NCBI GenBank assembly: GCA_018109965.1
Contig: JAGBFE010000146.1
Span: forward strand, 1-9,969
Length of the DNA stretch: 9,969 nucleotides
Reading direction: 5' to 3'
Source of the DNA: Oscillospiraceae bacterium
GTDB lineage: Bacteria > Bacillota_A > Clostridia > Oscillospirales > Ruminococcaceae
The notes under the pieces are model-generated. The model was not told where the DNA came from, ran no database searches, and saw only the letters and a program-made list of their open reading frames with translations. The position numbers and the translations under genes are program-made. This document shows, piece by piece, positions 1-5,954 of this stretch. Numbering within the stretch: the stretch's first letter is position 1; each line of letters opens with the position of its first letter.

Positions 1-597
1 ACCTCTGCCTGTTACTGCGGCAGCATTCTGGTCCATAAGGACAGCAAGCACAGCACTGGAGGTGGTTGTGTTGCCGATACCTGCTTCACCTGTGGCAATA
101 AGGTTATATCCTTCTGCCTTGCGTTCTTTTACAAGATTTATGCCTGTCATAACAGCATTTAAGGCATCATCATACGTCATGGCGGGCTCTTTAGCAATAT
201 TTTTTGTGCCTGCGGCAATGCGATGGTCAATCAAACCGTCAACCTTATCAATCATACCCATATCAACAGCAAAAACAACTGCACCGGCGGCTTTCGACAT
301 ACAGCTCACACTTGTTTTACCTTTAGCCAGTGATTTTGCAATTGCAGTGGTTACATCATGGGTGCTTTGAGCAACACCTTCGGCAAGTACACCGTTGTCA
401 GCACACAGAACAATAACGCATTTTTTATCTATATTTATTTCACTTGTGCCTTGGGCAGCTGCTATGGTTGCAAGCAGGGTTTCGAGTTTTCCAAGGCTGC
501 CTACAGGCTTTGCAATATGGTCAAAACGATATATGCAGTGTTCATAAGCATCATTGTCAGCGGGTTTGATACAGTTTAACAAATCAAAAAGTTTCAT
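1..597 (-). CDS. cobT: Nicotinate-nucleotide--dimethylbenzimidazole phosphoribosyltransferase, N-terminal 199 residues (cut by window edge)
   Basis: CobT transfers the phosphoribosyl group of nicotinate mononucleotide to a lower-ligand base (typically dimethylbenzimidazole), making alpha-ribazole phosphate for the cobalamin nucleotide loop; it is cytosolic. The reverse strand reads open for 199 codons from an ATG at 595-597 to the window edge, against about 350 residues in the family, so the C-terminal part with the second catalytic glutamate lies outside. Family landmarks visible: HIAKPVGSLGKLE at about residues 27-39, a CADNGV segment near 65-70, and the phosphate-binding loop GEAGIGNTTTSSA at 170-182, whose Glu (E171) corresponds to a conserved active-site acid. 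Ala follows that Glu where many homologues have Met. The start is fixed by AAGGAG (complement of 604-609) six bases upstream. It is divergent from cobS and cobC, whose products act in the same pathway branch. Identification is secure. Confidence 0.95.
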   Translation of the reverse strand, partial: MKLFDLLNCIKPADNDAYEHCIYRFDHIAKPVGSLGKLETLLATIAAAQGTSEINIDKKCVIVLCADNGVLAEGVAQSTHDVTTAIAKSLAKGKTSVSCMSKAAGAVVFAVDMGMIDKVDGLIDHRIAAGTKNIAKEPAMTYDDALNAVMTGINLVKERKAEGYNLIATGEAGIGNTTTSSAVLAVLMDQNAAAVTGRG

Positions 598-603
598 TTG
601 CGG

Positions 604-668
604 CTCCTTATCCAAGGGGTAATATAATTATACAAATTAAGTTTAAAACTTTATTTTTTTATTGTCAA
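604..668 (-). promoter_or_regulatory. cobT promoter and ribosome binding site
   Basis: On the - strand, TTGACA (complement of 663-668) lies 17 bases ahead of TAAACT (complement of 640-645), a sigma-A spacing with a weak -10. A perfect TATAAT occurs a little downstream (complement of 627-632) but its -35 would be poor, so either could set the start of transcription. The ribosome site AAGGAG is the complement of 604-609. No cobalamin riboswitch-like leader fits in the short distance to the ATG. Confidence 0.55.
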
Positions 669-679
669 CCGTATTGACA
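663..679. repeat. Inverted repeat formed by two back-to-back -35 boxes
   Basis: TGTCAA at 663-668 and TTGACA at 674-679 form a perfect 6-base inverted repeat around a 5-base centre. Each arm is the -35 hexamer of one divergent promoter (cobT left, cobS right). The arrangement is directly visible. That it acts as an operator, or forces polymerase competition, is inference. Confidence 0.6.
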
Positions 680-702
680 TTATTGTTTAAATGTAATTTA
701 AT
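674..702 (+). promoter_or_regulatory. cobS-cobC promoter (sigma-A type)
   Basis: TTGACA at 674-679, a 17-base spacer, then TTTAAT at 697-702 (five of six matches to TATAAT). Transcription would begin near 709, so an ATG at 713 has almost no leader. This supports the GTG at 734 as the cobS start. Confidence 0.7.
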
Positions 703-733
703 AACCATTAAGATGAAAAAAGAGGTAATCGCC

Positions 734-1477
734 GTGAAAAAATATATTACTGCATTTGCAATGACGCAGTCAATGTTTTGCTCAATACCATTTCCAATGC
801 ACAGCTGGGACGAAAATTCCCGTCCGTATATGCTGTTGTTTTTGCCTGTTGTAGGTCTGGAAATTGGTGCAATATGGATGTTATTGAATTATCTGCTGAT
901 AGAGTGGAATATTCCTCAGCTTATATATGCACTTGTTATGTGTGTTGTACCGTTTATTACAACAGGCTTTATTCACCTTGACGGGTTTATGGATGTTACC
1001 GATGCAATTTCTTCCTGCCGCAATCTGGAAAAACGCCGCGAAATTTTAAAAGATTCACACGTTGGCTCATTTGCAGTTGTATGGTGTGTAATTCTGTTCC
1101 TTGCAATGTTTGCGTTTTTTGCATCTGCTCCACAGTCGGCAAAAGGTATCACACTTTTGTTTGTTCCGTTTATCAGCCGCATCGGGTCAGCACTTGCAGT
1201 TACAAATTTGAAATCGATGTCAACAAGTCAGTACGCACAAAGCCACACAACACCAAAATGGCACAATGTATTGCTCGTGATTTATGCAGCAGCAGCCTGT
1301 GCTGTTACTTATATTTTTGCACAGCAGTATGTTGTATGTCTTGCTGTTCAGCTGGTGGTATATGCTGTTATGCTCCGTAAATGCTACAAATCTCTGGAGG
1401 GTATGAACGGGGATATTTCGGGATACTGCATAACAGTCAGCGAAGCTGCAGCTGTTGCAGTATGGGCGCTTTTGTAA
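734..1477 (+). CDS. cobS: Adenosylcobinamide-GDP ribazoletransferase (cobalamin synthase)
   Basis: CobS is an integral membrane enzyme that joins adenosylcobinamide-GDP to alpha-ribazole (or its phosphate), closing the nucleotide loop of cobalamin. The 247-residue product matches the usual family length of about 250. The family signature HLDGFMDVTDA at residues 81-91 carries the conserved Asp residues (D83, D87, D90) thought to bind Mg2+, followed by an LKDSHVGSFAV segment. Several hydrophobic spans are visible, including residues about 25-45 and 57-77. GTG 734 is chosen because AGAGGT at 721-726 lies 7 bases ahead and because clostridial CobS proteins start with a similar short lead before the IPFP-like motif. 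ATG 713 is in frame but sits at the predicted transcription start. The stop codon overlaps the ribosome site of the next gene, so the two are probably co-translated. Confidence 0.93.
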   Translation: MKKYITAFAMTQSMFCSIPFPMHSWDENSRPYMLLFLPVVGLEIGAIWMLLNYLLIEWNIPQLIYALVMCVVPFITTGFIHLDGFMDVTDAISSCRNLEKRREILKDSHVGSFAVVWCVILFLAMFAFFASAPQSAKGITLLFVPFISRIGSALAVTNLKSMSTSQYAQSHTTPKWHNVLLVIYAAAACAVTYIFAQQYVVCLAVQLVVYAVMLRKCYKSLEGMNGDISGYCITVSEAAAVAVWALL

Positions 1478-1487
1478 GGTGATAAAT

Positions 1488-2039
1488 ATGAAACTTTATC
1501 TTATCCGTCATGGAAAAACACAGGCAAATGAACAGCATCTTTATTGCGGAAGCACAGATATCCCGTTGTCACAAAACGGAAAAAGAGAACTGGCAGATAA
1601 AAAGTATTCTATCGGTCCGGACTGTGTATTTATTACCAGCGGAATGCAGCGCACCAACGAAACATTAAAAATATTGTTTGGAGATGTAAGATTTACAGTT
1701 GATGAGCGTTTCAGAGAAATAGATTTTGGCATATTTGAAATGAAAAGCTATGAACAGCTTAAGGATAATGAACAGTATCAGAAATGGATAACGGGAGATA
1801 ACGAAAGCAATGTTCCGCCAAAAGGGGAAAGCGGAAATATGGTGAAAGCAAGGGTAATACCTGCGGTAAAGGATATCATTTCAAATCAAAAGGATACTGT
1901 TATCATCACTCACGGCGGTGTAATATCGATAATTATGGAACATTTATTTGCAAATGAAAATAAAAACCGATACCAGTGGCAGCCAAAACAGGGAGAAGGA
2001 TATCTGATTGAGAACGATAAATACACCGAAATCAAGTAA
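1488..2039 (+). CDS. cobC: Alpha-ribazole phosphatase-type histidine phosphatase
   Basis: This is a 183-residue histidine phosphatase (phosphoglycerate mutase-like fold). The phosphohistidine motif LIRHGKT is at residues 5-11, with H8 as nucleophile. R55 in SGMQRT, the acid E77 in FREIDFG and the second catalytic His H142 in IITHGG complete the active site. The family is broad, and only context points to alpha-ribazole 5'-phosphate as substrate: the gene follows cobS by 10 bases, its ribosome site AAGGTG (1476-1481) begins in the cobS stop codon, and cobT is divergent next door. In this role it removes the phosphate from the CobT product before or after CobS joins it to the corrinoid. The ATG at 1488 is fixed by that ribosome site; an upstream TTG/ATG extension would overlap cobS without one. 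Confidence 0.85.
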   Translation: MKLYLIRHGKTQANEQHLYCGSTDIPLSQNGKRELADKKYSIGPDCVFITSGMQRTNETLKILFGDVRFTVDERFREIDFGIFEMKSYEQLKDNEQYQKWITGDNESNVPPKGESGNMVKARVIPAVKDIISNQKDTVIITHGGVISIIMEHLFANENKNRYQWQPKQGEGYLIENDKYTEIK

Positions 2040-2050
2040 ACATATAACAA

Positions 2051-2083
2051 AAATGGTCAGCATCTGTTTGCTGACCATTTTTT
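2051..2083 (+). terminator. Intrinsic terminator of cobS-cobC
   Basis: A perfect 12-base-pair stem (AAATGGTCAGCA at 2051-2062 with TGCTGACCATTT at 2069-2080), 6-base loop, and T-run 2078-2083. It starts 11 bases after the cobC stop. An A-run on the left side could also make it work in the opposite direction, but no leftward gene ends here. Confidence 0.9.
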
Positions 2084-2087
2084 ATGG

Positions 2088-2116
2088 TAATATTTGTACT
2101 TGTGTTTTCGTAAAAT
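2088..2116 (+). promoter_or_regulatory. Candidate sigma-E-type promoter of sigK
   Basis: TAATATT (2088-2094), a 14-base spacer and CGTAAAAT (2109-2116) resemble the Bacillus sigma-E consensus (KMATATT, 14-15 bases, CATACAHT), with six of eight matches in the -10 element. No well-spaced sigma-A promoter is seen between the cobC terminator and the ribosome site. Sigma-E control of sigK is established in spore formers, which raises plausibility; the match itself is by eye. Confidence 0.5.
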
Positions 2117-2151
2117 AAGACAGAACTATTTTGCGAAAGGGGACAGTAAAT

Positions 2152-2841
2152 TTGTTTACCACAATATTGGGATATATAATGGCCAATATTCTGTTTCTGG
2201 CCTTGCATCTGGAAAGCCGTGTTTTGCCTGACCCGCTGACACCAAAACAGGAAAAAGAGGAGTTTGATAAATATTTCAATGGAGATATGGCGGCAAGGGA
2301 TAAGCTTATCCGACACAATCTGCGCCTTGTGGCACATGTGGCAAAAAAATATTATCAGGGACCGATTGAACAGGATGACCTGATGTCCATTGGCACAATA
2401 GGTCTTGTAAAAGCGGTGCAGAGTTTCAGCATGGAGAAAAATATCCGTTTCAGTACGTACGCATCCAAATGTATACAAAATGAAATTCTGATGGCTCTGC
2501 GAAAAAACAACGGAAGTGACAACATTGTTTATCTTGAAGAAAGTATAGATAACGAAGATAAAAACGGAAAACTTACACTTAAAGACAGCCTGCAGGATGA
2601 TTTTGAAATTGAAGAATTCTGTGAAAGCCAGGAGATAAAAAATGAACTTTTAAAGACTGTGGCAGAAAAGCTTGATGGCAGGGAAAGACAGATTATTATA
2701 ATGCGCTATGGATTGTTCGGAAATCCTGCACAGACACAGCAGCAGGTGTGCGAAACTCTGGGTATCAGCCGCAGCTATGTCTCAAGACTTGAAAAAAAGG
2801 CGATAAATATACTCAAAGAACATTTTATATATGAAAAATAA
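2152..2841 (+). CDS. sigK: RNA polymerase sporulation sigma factor sigma-K, uninterrupted, with pro-sequence
   Basis: Sigma-K directs late mother-cell transcription during spore formation (coat, cortex and lysis genes). The 229-residue product has a hydrophobic N-terminus (about residues 4-18, LFLALH at its end), then a PDPLTPKQE segment that lines up with the start of mature Bacillus sigma-K; region 2 with NLRLVAHVAKKY (from about residue 56), DLMSIGTIGLVKAV and RFSTYASKCIQNEI; and region 4 with the helix-turn-helix LGISRSYVSRLEKK. The hydrophobic lead resembles the pro-peptide removed by SpoIVFB. TTG 2152 is chosen because AAAGGGG (2136-2142) lies 9 bases ahead; the in-frame TTG at 2131 overlaps that site, and ATG 2179 would delete most of the pro-sequence. 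The frame is continuous, so no skin-type element splits the gene here. Sigma-E is the nearest alternative, but LVAHVAKKY and the absence of spoIIGA or sigG neighbours favour sigma-K. Confidence 0.88.
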   Translation: MFTTILGYIMANILFLALHLESRVLPDPLTPKQEKEEFDKYFNGDMAARDKLIRHNLRLVAHVAKKYYQGPIEQDDLMSIGTIGLVKAVQSFSMEKNIRFSTYASKCIQNEILMALRKNNGSDNIVYLEESIDNEDKNGKLTLKDSLQDDFEIEEFCESQEIKNELLKTVAEKLDGRERQIIIMRYGLFGNPAQTQQQVCETLGISRSYVSRLEKKAINILKEHFIYEK

Positions 2842-2859
2842 AATAATAAAAAGCCAAAA

Positions 2860-2891
2860 ACCTCTGCATAATATGTAGAGGTGATTTTTTT
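2860..2891 (+). promoter_or_regulatory. Hairpin with T-run covering the ribosome site of the downstream PBP gene
   Basis: ACCTCTGCAT (2860-2869) pairs with ATGTAGAGGT (2873-2882), ten pairs including one G-U, around a 3-base loop. GA and then seven Ts (2885-2891) follow. The right arm contains the AGAGG ribosome site and the T-run runs into the TTG start codon of the next gene. It could act as a partial terminator after sigK, as a translation-blocking hairpin, or both. The pairing is plain in the sequence; the function is inference. Confidence 0.6.
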
Positions 2892-4488
2892 GACAGAAAA
2901 ACGACTTGTTATACTTATGGCCGCATTTACTGCTTTTGCTTTCATAATTGAACTTAATATGGTGTATATAAATGTATCGGGCAGATATTGCGACAAGGCG
3001 CAGATACAGCAGACCAGACAATATGTTATAGACGATGACAGAGGGGTGATAACCGACTGCAATTTCAATAACATCACAAATATGACAACACAATACAAAA
3101 CTCTTGTGACTGCGTACGACAAGGATTTGCAGCAGGTTTTCAATGTGCTTGATGAAAATGAAAAATCCGATTTTGAGGATAATATAAAATATCGGAAAAA
3201 TTTTATTGCAACTATAACAAAGCCTGTTGCTGACCGAAAAATTTACACAGTAACCCAACGATACAGCAATTTTAATATTGCACAGCATCTTGTAGGATAT
3301 ACTGACAAAGAGGGTAATGGTATATCGGGGCTGGAAAGAGTTTTTGATGAAAAACTTAAAGGCGCGGCTTCCGTAAGATATCTGGATGCTGAAATCAACG
3401 GATATGGTGAAATTACATCATATACCGAAAATGAAAAAGCAGAAAATCAATACAATACATCTGCTGTGCTTGCACTGACTGTGGACAACACAATTCAGCG
3501 ACTGTGCGAAGGTATTGCAAAAGAATATATTCCAAATGGCTCAATAGTTGTTATGGAATCAAAAACAGGCAAGATAAAAGCAATGGTTTCCACTCCGTTT
3601 TATTCTGCAAACAATATAGCTGAAGCGCTGAATATGGAAAATTCTCCGCTTGTAAACAAAGCACTGCAGGCCTACGAACCGGGCAGTGTTATCAAACCTT
3701 TGTGGGCAGCGGTTTTATTGGAAAACGGATACAGCAAAGATAAAATCTACAACTGTACAGGAACTGTTGAAATCAACGGGCACGAATATCACTGCAACAA
3801 CAGCAAGGCTCACGGGCCTGTTGATATGGAACAGGCTCTGGTGGTGTCCTGCAACTGTTATTTTATCAATGCATATATAAAAAATAAGGCTTTCAGTTAT
3901 AATCAGATAGGAAAAGCTCTTGATTTTGGTGACAATATATATCTTGCACAGAACTATTCAACAGTATCGGGATATTTTCCAAAACTTGAAGAATTGGAAA
4001 ATCTCGGTCAGCTGGCAAGCGTAAGCTTTGGTCAGGGCAAATTGCTGCTTACGCCTGTTCATATAACGGCATATATGAATATCTTTGCAAACGGAGGAAA
4101 ATATGTCAGCCCACAGATTGCCTTGGGTTTTTATGATGCAGACAGCCATGAAAGTCTTGAAAATCTGTATCAGTTCAGCCAAAAGCAGGTGATAAGTGCA
4201 AATGCGGCGCAAAATGTAAAATCAATGCTGCAGAAGGTGGTGGAAGATGGCGCAATGGGGCGTGCGGCGCCGCAATATTTTTCAGCAGGCGGAAAAACAG
4301 GCACAGCGCAGACAGGCAAGTACACTCAAAACGGAAATGAGATTTTAACAGCCTGGTTCTGTGGATTTTATCCTTATGATAATCCAGAATACACAATTTG
4401 CATCACAATGTACAACGGGGGAGAAAGCACATATACTGCAGCTCCTGTTTTTAAAAAAATATGTGACAGTCTGTACTATCTGCTGTAA
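2890..4488 (+). CDS. Class B penicillin-binding protein (peptidoglycan transpeptidase, SpoVD/FtsI-like)
   Basis: This membrane-anchored D,D-transpeptidase cross-links peptidoglycan stem peptides outside the cell membrane. The 532-residue product has one membrane segment at about residues 5-25, a PBP dimerisation-type region beginning DDDRGVITD, a YTDKEGNGISGLERVFDE segment typical of FtsI/SpoVD proteins, and all three active-site motifs: SVIK with Ser266 and Lys269, SCN at 320-322, and KTG at 469-471. The first motif is S-V-I-K instead of the common S-T-F-K. No PASTA domain follows, unlike many SpoVD proteins. TTG 2890 is chosen as start because GAGGTG (2878-2883) is 6 bases upstream; the in-frame GTG 2881 is part of that ribosome site. 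It follows sigK by 48 bases in the same direction, which suggests a sporulation (cortex) role, but a vegetative role cannot be excluded. Confidence 0.88.
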   Translation: MTEKRLVILMAAFTAFAFIIELNMVYINVSGRYCDKAQIQQTRQYVIDDDRGVITDCNFNNITNMTTQYKTLVTAYDKDLQQVFNVLDENEKSDFEDNIKYRKNFIATITKPVADRKIYTVTQRYSNFNIAQHLVGYTDKEGNGISGLERVFDEKLKGAASVRYLDAEINGYGEITSYTENEKAENQYNTSAVLALTVDNTIQRLCEGIAKEYIPNGSIVVMESKTGKIKAMVSTPFYSANNIAEALNMENSPLVNKALQAYEPGSVIKPLWAAVLLENGYSKDKIYNCTGTVEINGHEYHCNNSKAHGPVDMEQALVVSCNCYFINAYIKNKAFSYNQIGKALDFGDNIYLAQNYSTVSGYFPKLEELENLGQLASVSFGQGKLLLTPVHITAYMNIFANGGKYVSPQIALGFYDADSHESLENLYQFSQKQVISANAAQNVKSMLQKVVEDGAMGRAAPQYFSAGGKTGTAQTGKYTQNGNEILTAWFCGFYPYDNPEYTICITMYNGGESTYTAAPVFKKICDSLYYLL

Positions 4489-4532
4489 TAAATCTGCAAA
4501 ATAATTTTTCACTTTTCTTATGCAGATATTTG

Positions 4533-4541
4533 TGATATACT
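4533..4541 (+). promoter_or_regulatory. Extended -10 promoter for the small unknown gene
   Basis: TGATATACT holds an extended -10 (TG, one base, TATACT at 4536-4541). The -35 region 17 bases upstream (4513-4518, TTTTCT) is poor, as often seen with extended -10 promoters. Predicted start near 4548, about 23 bases ahead of the ATG at 4571. Confidence 0.5.
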
Positions 4542-4570
4542 TGTATCAGTTTTTAAATCGGAGGAATATA

Positions 4571-4987
4571 ATGAAAATTACAACTCGCAAAAATGCAAAA
4601 GCAGATTACAGCACTCATGATATGAGCGTTGAAAACTATAATATTGCAGGAAATAACCTTGAAATAAAATTTACCCCTGGTCTTATCAAAATCACACCGC
4701 CTTGCGATATCGTTGACGGCCATATTGAGCTCGAAAGCGTTGACTGGGACTGTTCCTATGCATATGTAATCAATCTTGAAAGCAAGGACTGGGATTTTAC
4801 AGGCAAAAAATATCGCCTTGATGATTTTATCGAAAAATTCAACGGCAGAAAATTCAATATCCTTGATGAATGTCACGGCACAAATATCATCAAGCTTTCC
4901 GGCTATCTTTCAGAAGGCGACAGAGTAAACGAATGTATAGTTGAAGTTGTTTATATGGGCAATCTTAAATACCACACATCAAAATAA
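4571..4987 (+). CDS. Small protein of unknown function (138 residues)
   Basis: I do not recognise a family. The 138-residue product lacks a signal peptide or membrane segment and should be cytosolic. It is rich in alternating hydrophobic and polar residues, suggesting mostly beta structure, with two similar short stretches: ESVDWD at 57-62 and ESKDWD at about 71-76. Two cysteines flank the middle of the protein and a DECHGTN segment lies near residue 100. Evidence that it is a real gene: GGAGG at 4560-4564 sits 6 bases before the ATG, an extended -10 promoter lies upstream, a hairpin follows the stop, and codon use resembles its neighbours. It appears to be a single-gene unit, so context gives no clue to its job. 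Confidence 0.8.
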   Translation: MKITTRKNAKADYSTHDMSVENYNIAGNNLEIKFTPGLIKITPPCDIVDGHIELESVDWDCSYAYVINLESKDWDFTGKKYRLDDFIEKFNGRKFNILDECHGTNIIKLSGYLSEGDRVNECIVEVVYMGNLKYHTSK

Positions 4988-4996
4988 AACACAGAT

Positions 4997-5036
4997 AAAA
5001 ATCCCTCTAAAATGTCCTTACACTTTAGAGGGATTT
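4997..5036. terminator. Bidirectional hairpin terminator
   Basis: AAATCCCTCTAAA (4999-5011) pairs perfectly with TTTAGAGGGATTT (5024-5036) around a 12-base loop. Reading rightward only three Ts follow the GGG-A core, so termination of the 4571 gene may be weak. Reading leftward the core is followed by five Ts (complement of 4997-5001), which makes it a better terminator for a leftward transcript coming from 5713. Confidence 0.7.
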
Positions 5037-5587
5037 AACATATTTCAATCATATTCTATTTTCTTTTTCCATCCTTATTATACTTTGCAATATCGGTCAA
5101 CTTTAAATTATTCGCTACCTATATTACTTTTTATTTTAAACATTTCTCTCTTTTATCAAATAGGAAGTATACCTGCTGTTTTTTGTTTTTAATTTATTTA
5201 CTCAGATTACTTTCTTTACAATAATCTTTAATAATTGTAGGGAAGATATATTTTTATTAAAATATATGGTCCTTTTTTAATTATCCTTCTTATTAAAAAC
5301 TTTACAGCCTTACTTTCTATAAAATTTCATACAATTAACTGTATTAACCTGATAAGTTGCCGTTTTATAGAAGTATATTTGTTGATGTTTTCAATCATCT
5401 ATATTAAGTTTCTTTTAATATATTTTCTGCTTTAATACCAATTTCTCGTCTTGATATCTGATTTTTAACATCAACCTGCAAGTATATTAAAGATTTTTCT
5501 TTCTTTTTTTATTTTTGCTTTTGCTTAATTTTAACTTTTATTTTATTTTCTCTTTAAAGAACATTCATAGTTGGTTTTGTTTTTATA
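5037..5587. other. AT-rich, G-poor stretch without a recognisable gene
   Basis: These 551 bases are very rich in T and poor in G on the + strand, so the - strand is purine-rich, the bias that coding or transcribed strands usually have in this class. No frame longer than about 85 codons is open on either strand, and none has a ribosome site with family-like content. On the - strand there are short readable islands such as VDVKNQISRREIGIKAENIL (complement of about 5410-5475), separated by stops and frame changes, which could be relics of a decayed gene. A 9-base AT-only inverted repeat lies at 5246-5267. I cannot assign any function. Confidence 0.5.
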
Positions 5588-5689
5588 CTATCCTATGCTT
5601 TCGGTGATTTCCAATCTACCGTCAAAGCCCATTTTGTTAACCTTAACTTCTGTATGTTCAATTGTTAAAGAGTGTTCTTCGGTTTTCAT
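5588..5689 (-). CDS. Putative small ORF, 33 codons, possibly the remnant 5' end of a decayed gene
   Basis: On the - strand an ATG (complement of 5687-5689) is preceded at 7 bases by GAGGTG (complement of 5697-5702), as good a ribosome site as that of any proven gene in this window. The peptide begins MKTEEHSLTIEHTEVKVNK, continues with GFDGRLEIT and stops after 33 residues. It is charged, with no membrane segment and no cysteines. A promoter with extended -10 lies just upstream. The peptide may be a true small protein, or the surviving start of a longer gene whose remainder (5037-5587) is riddled with stops. No family is recognised. Confidence 0.45.
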   Translation of the reverse strand: MKTEEHSLTIEHTEVKVNKMGFDGRLEITESIG

Positions 5690-5719
5690 TGGTATCACCT
5701 CTTTCTTTTTCTTGTCTAC

Positions 5720-5748
5720 AATATATCACGTAAAAACGCATAATGCAA
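5720..5748 (-). promoter_or_regulatory. Minus-strand promoter with extended -10, ahead of the 33-codon ORF
   Basis: On the - strand TTGCAT (complement of 5743-5748), 17-base spacer, TATATT (complement of 5720-5725) preceded by TGA to give an extended -10. The -35 is weak (three of six). Predicted start near 5713, 24 bases ahead of the ORF. It diverges from the alaS promoter, about 40 bases away. Confidence 0.5.
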
Positions 5749-5785
5749 GTAAATGTTTGACCCCAAAATTTGGCTATTTTAGGCA

Positions 5786-5814
5786 TTGACTTGTTGATGC
5801 CATTATAGTAAAAT
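5786..5814 (+). promoter_or_regulatory. alaS leader promoter (sigma-A type)
   Basis: TTGACT (5786-5791), a 17-base spacer and TAAAAT (5809-5814), each five of six to consensus. Transcription would begin near 5821, right at the 5' end of the T-box stem I, giving a leader of about 335 bases. Confidence 0.7.
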
Positions 5815-5954
5815 GATATTTGTGAGAGAGTAAAAACGAATAGTAAAAAGGCGATAAAAGGGAATACCAATAACAGTATTTTACAGAGATAAGTCGGTTG
5901 GTGCAAGACTTAATTTACTCTATTGAATGCCACCCTTTTGCTTTTGGCGAAACA

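Noticed and set aside
62..579. Two rightward frames of 102 and 73 codons
   Set aside because: They lie antisense to cobT, whose protein sequence is clearly conserved, and have no ribosome sites.
598..733. Possible cobalamin riboswitch between cobT and cobS
   Set aside because: The region is only 136 bases, is filled by the two promoters, and lacks the B12-box sequence and stems.
713..733. ATG 713 as the cobS start
   Set aside because: It lies about 4 bases after the predicted transcription start and has no ribosome site, while GTG 734 has one at the right distance.
2032..2478. Leftward 148-codon frame opposite the start of sigK
   Set aside because: It overlaps the cobC terminator and the conserved sigma-K reading frame, and its product is low-complexity and cysteine-rich.
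4492..4527. Inverted repeat ATCTGCA / TGCAGAT after the PBP gene as a terminator
   Set aside because: The 7-base arms are separated by 22 bases and no T-run follows; it overlaps the promoter region of the next gene. At most a possible operator.
4941..5192. Rightward 83-codon frame past the end of the small unknown gene
   Set aside because: It begins inside that gene in another frame, crosses the hairpin terminator and reads as T-rich noise (Phe, Ile, Leu, Ser).
5588..5689. Resemblance of the 33-residue peptide to the opening of sporulation protein YabP
   Set aside because: Only a few residues (HSLTIE-like) agree, and the later part does not align; too short to use as evidence.
5571..5906. 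A rightward 72-codon and a leftward 82-codon frame in the alaS upstream region
   Set aside because: Both run across the promoters or the T-box stem I and lack ribosome sites.
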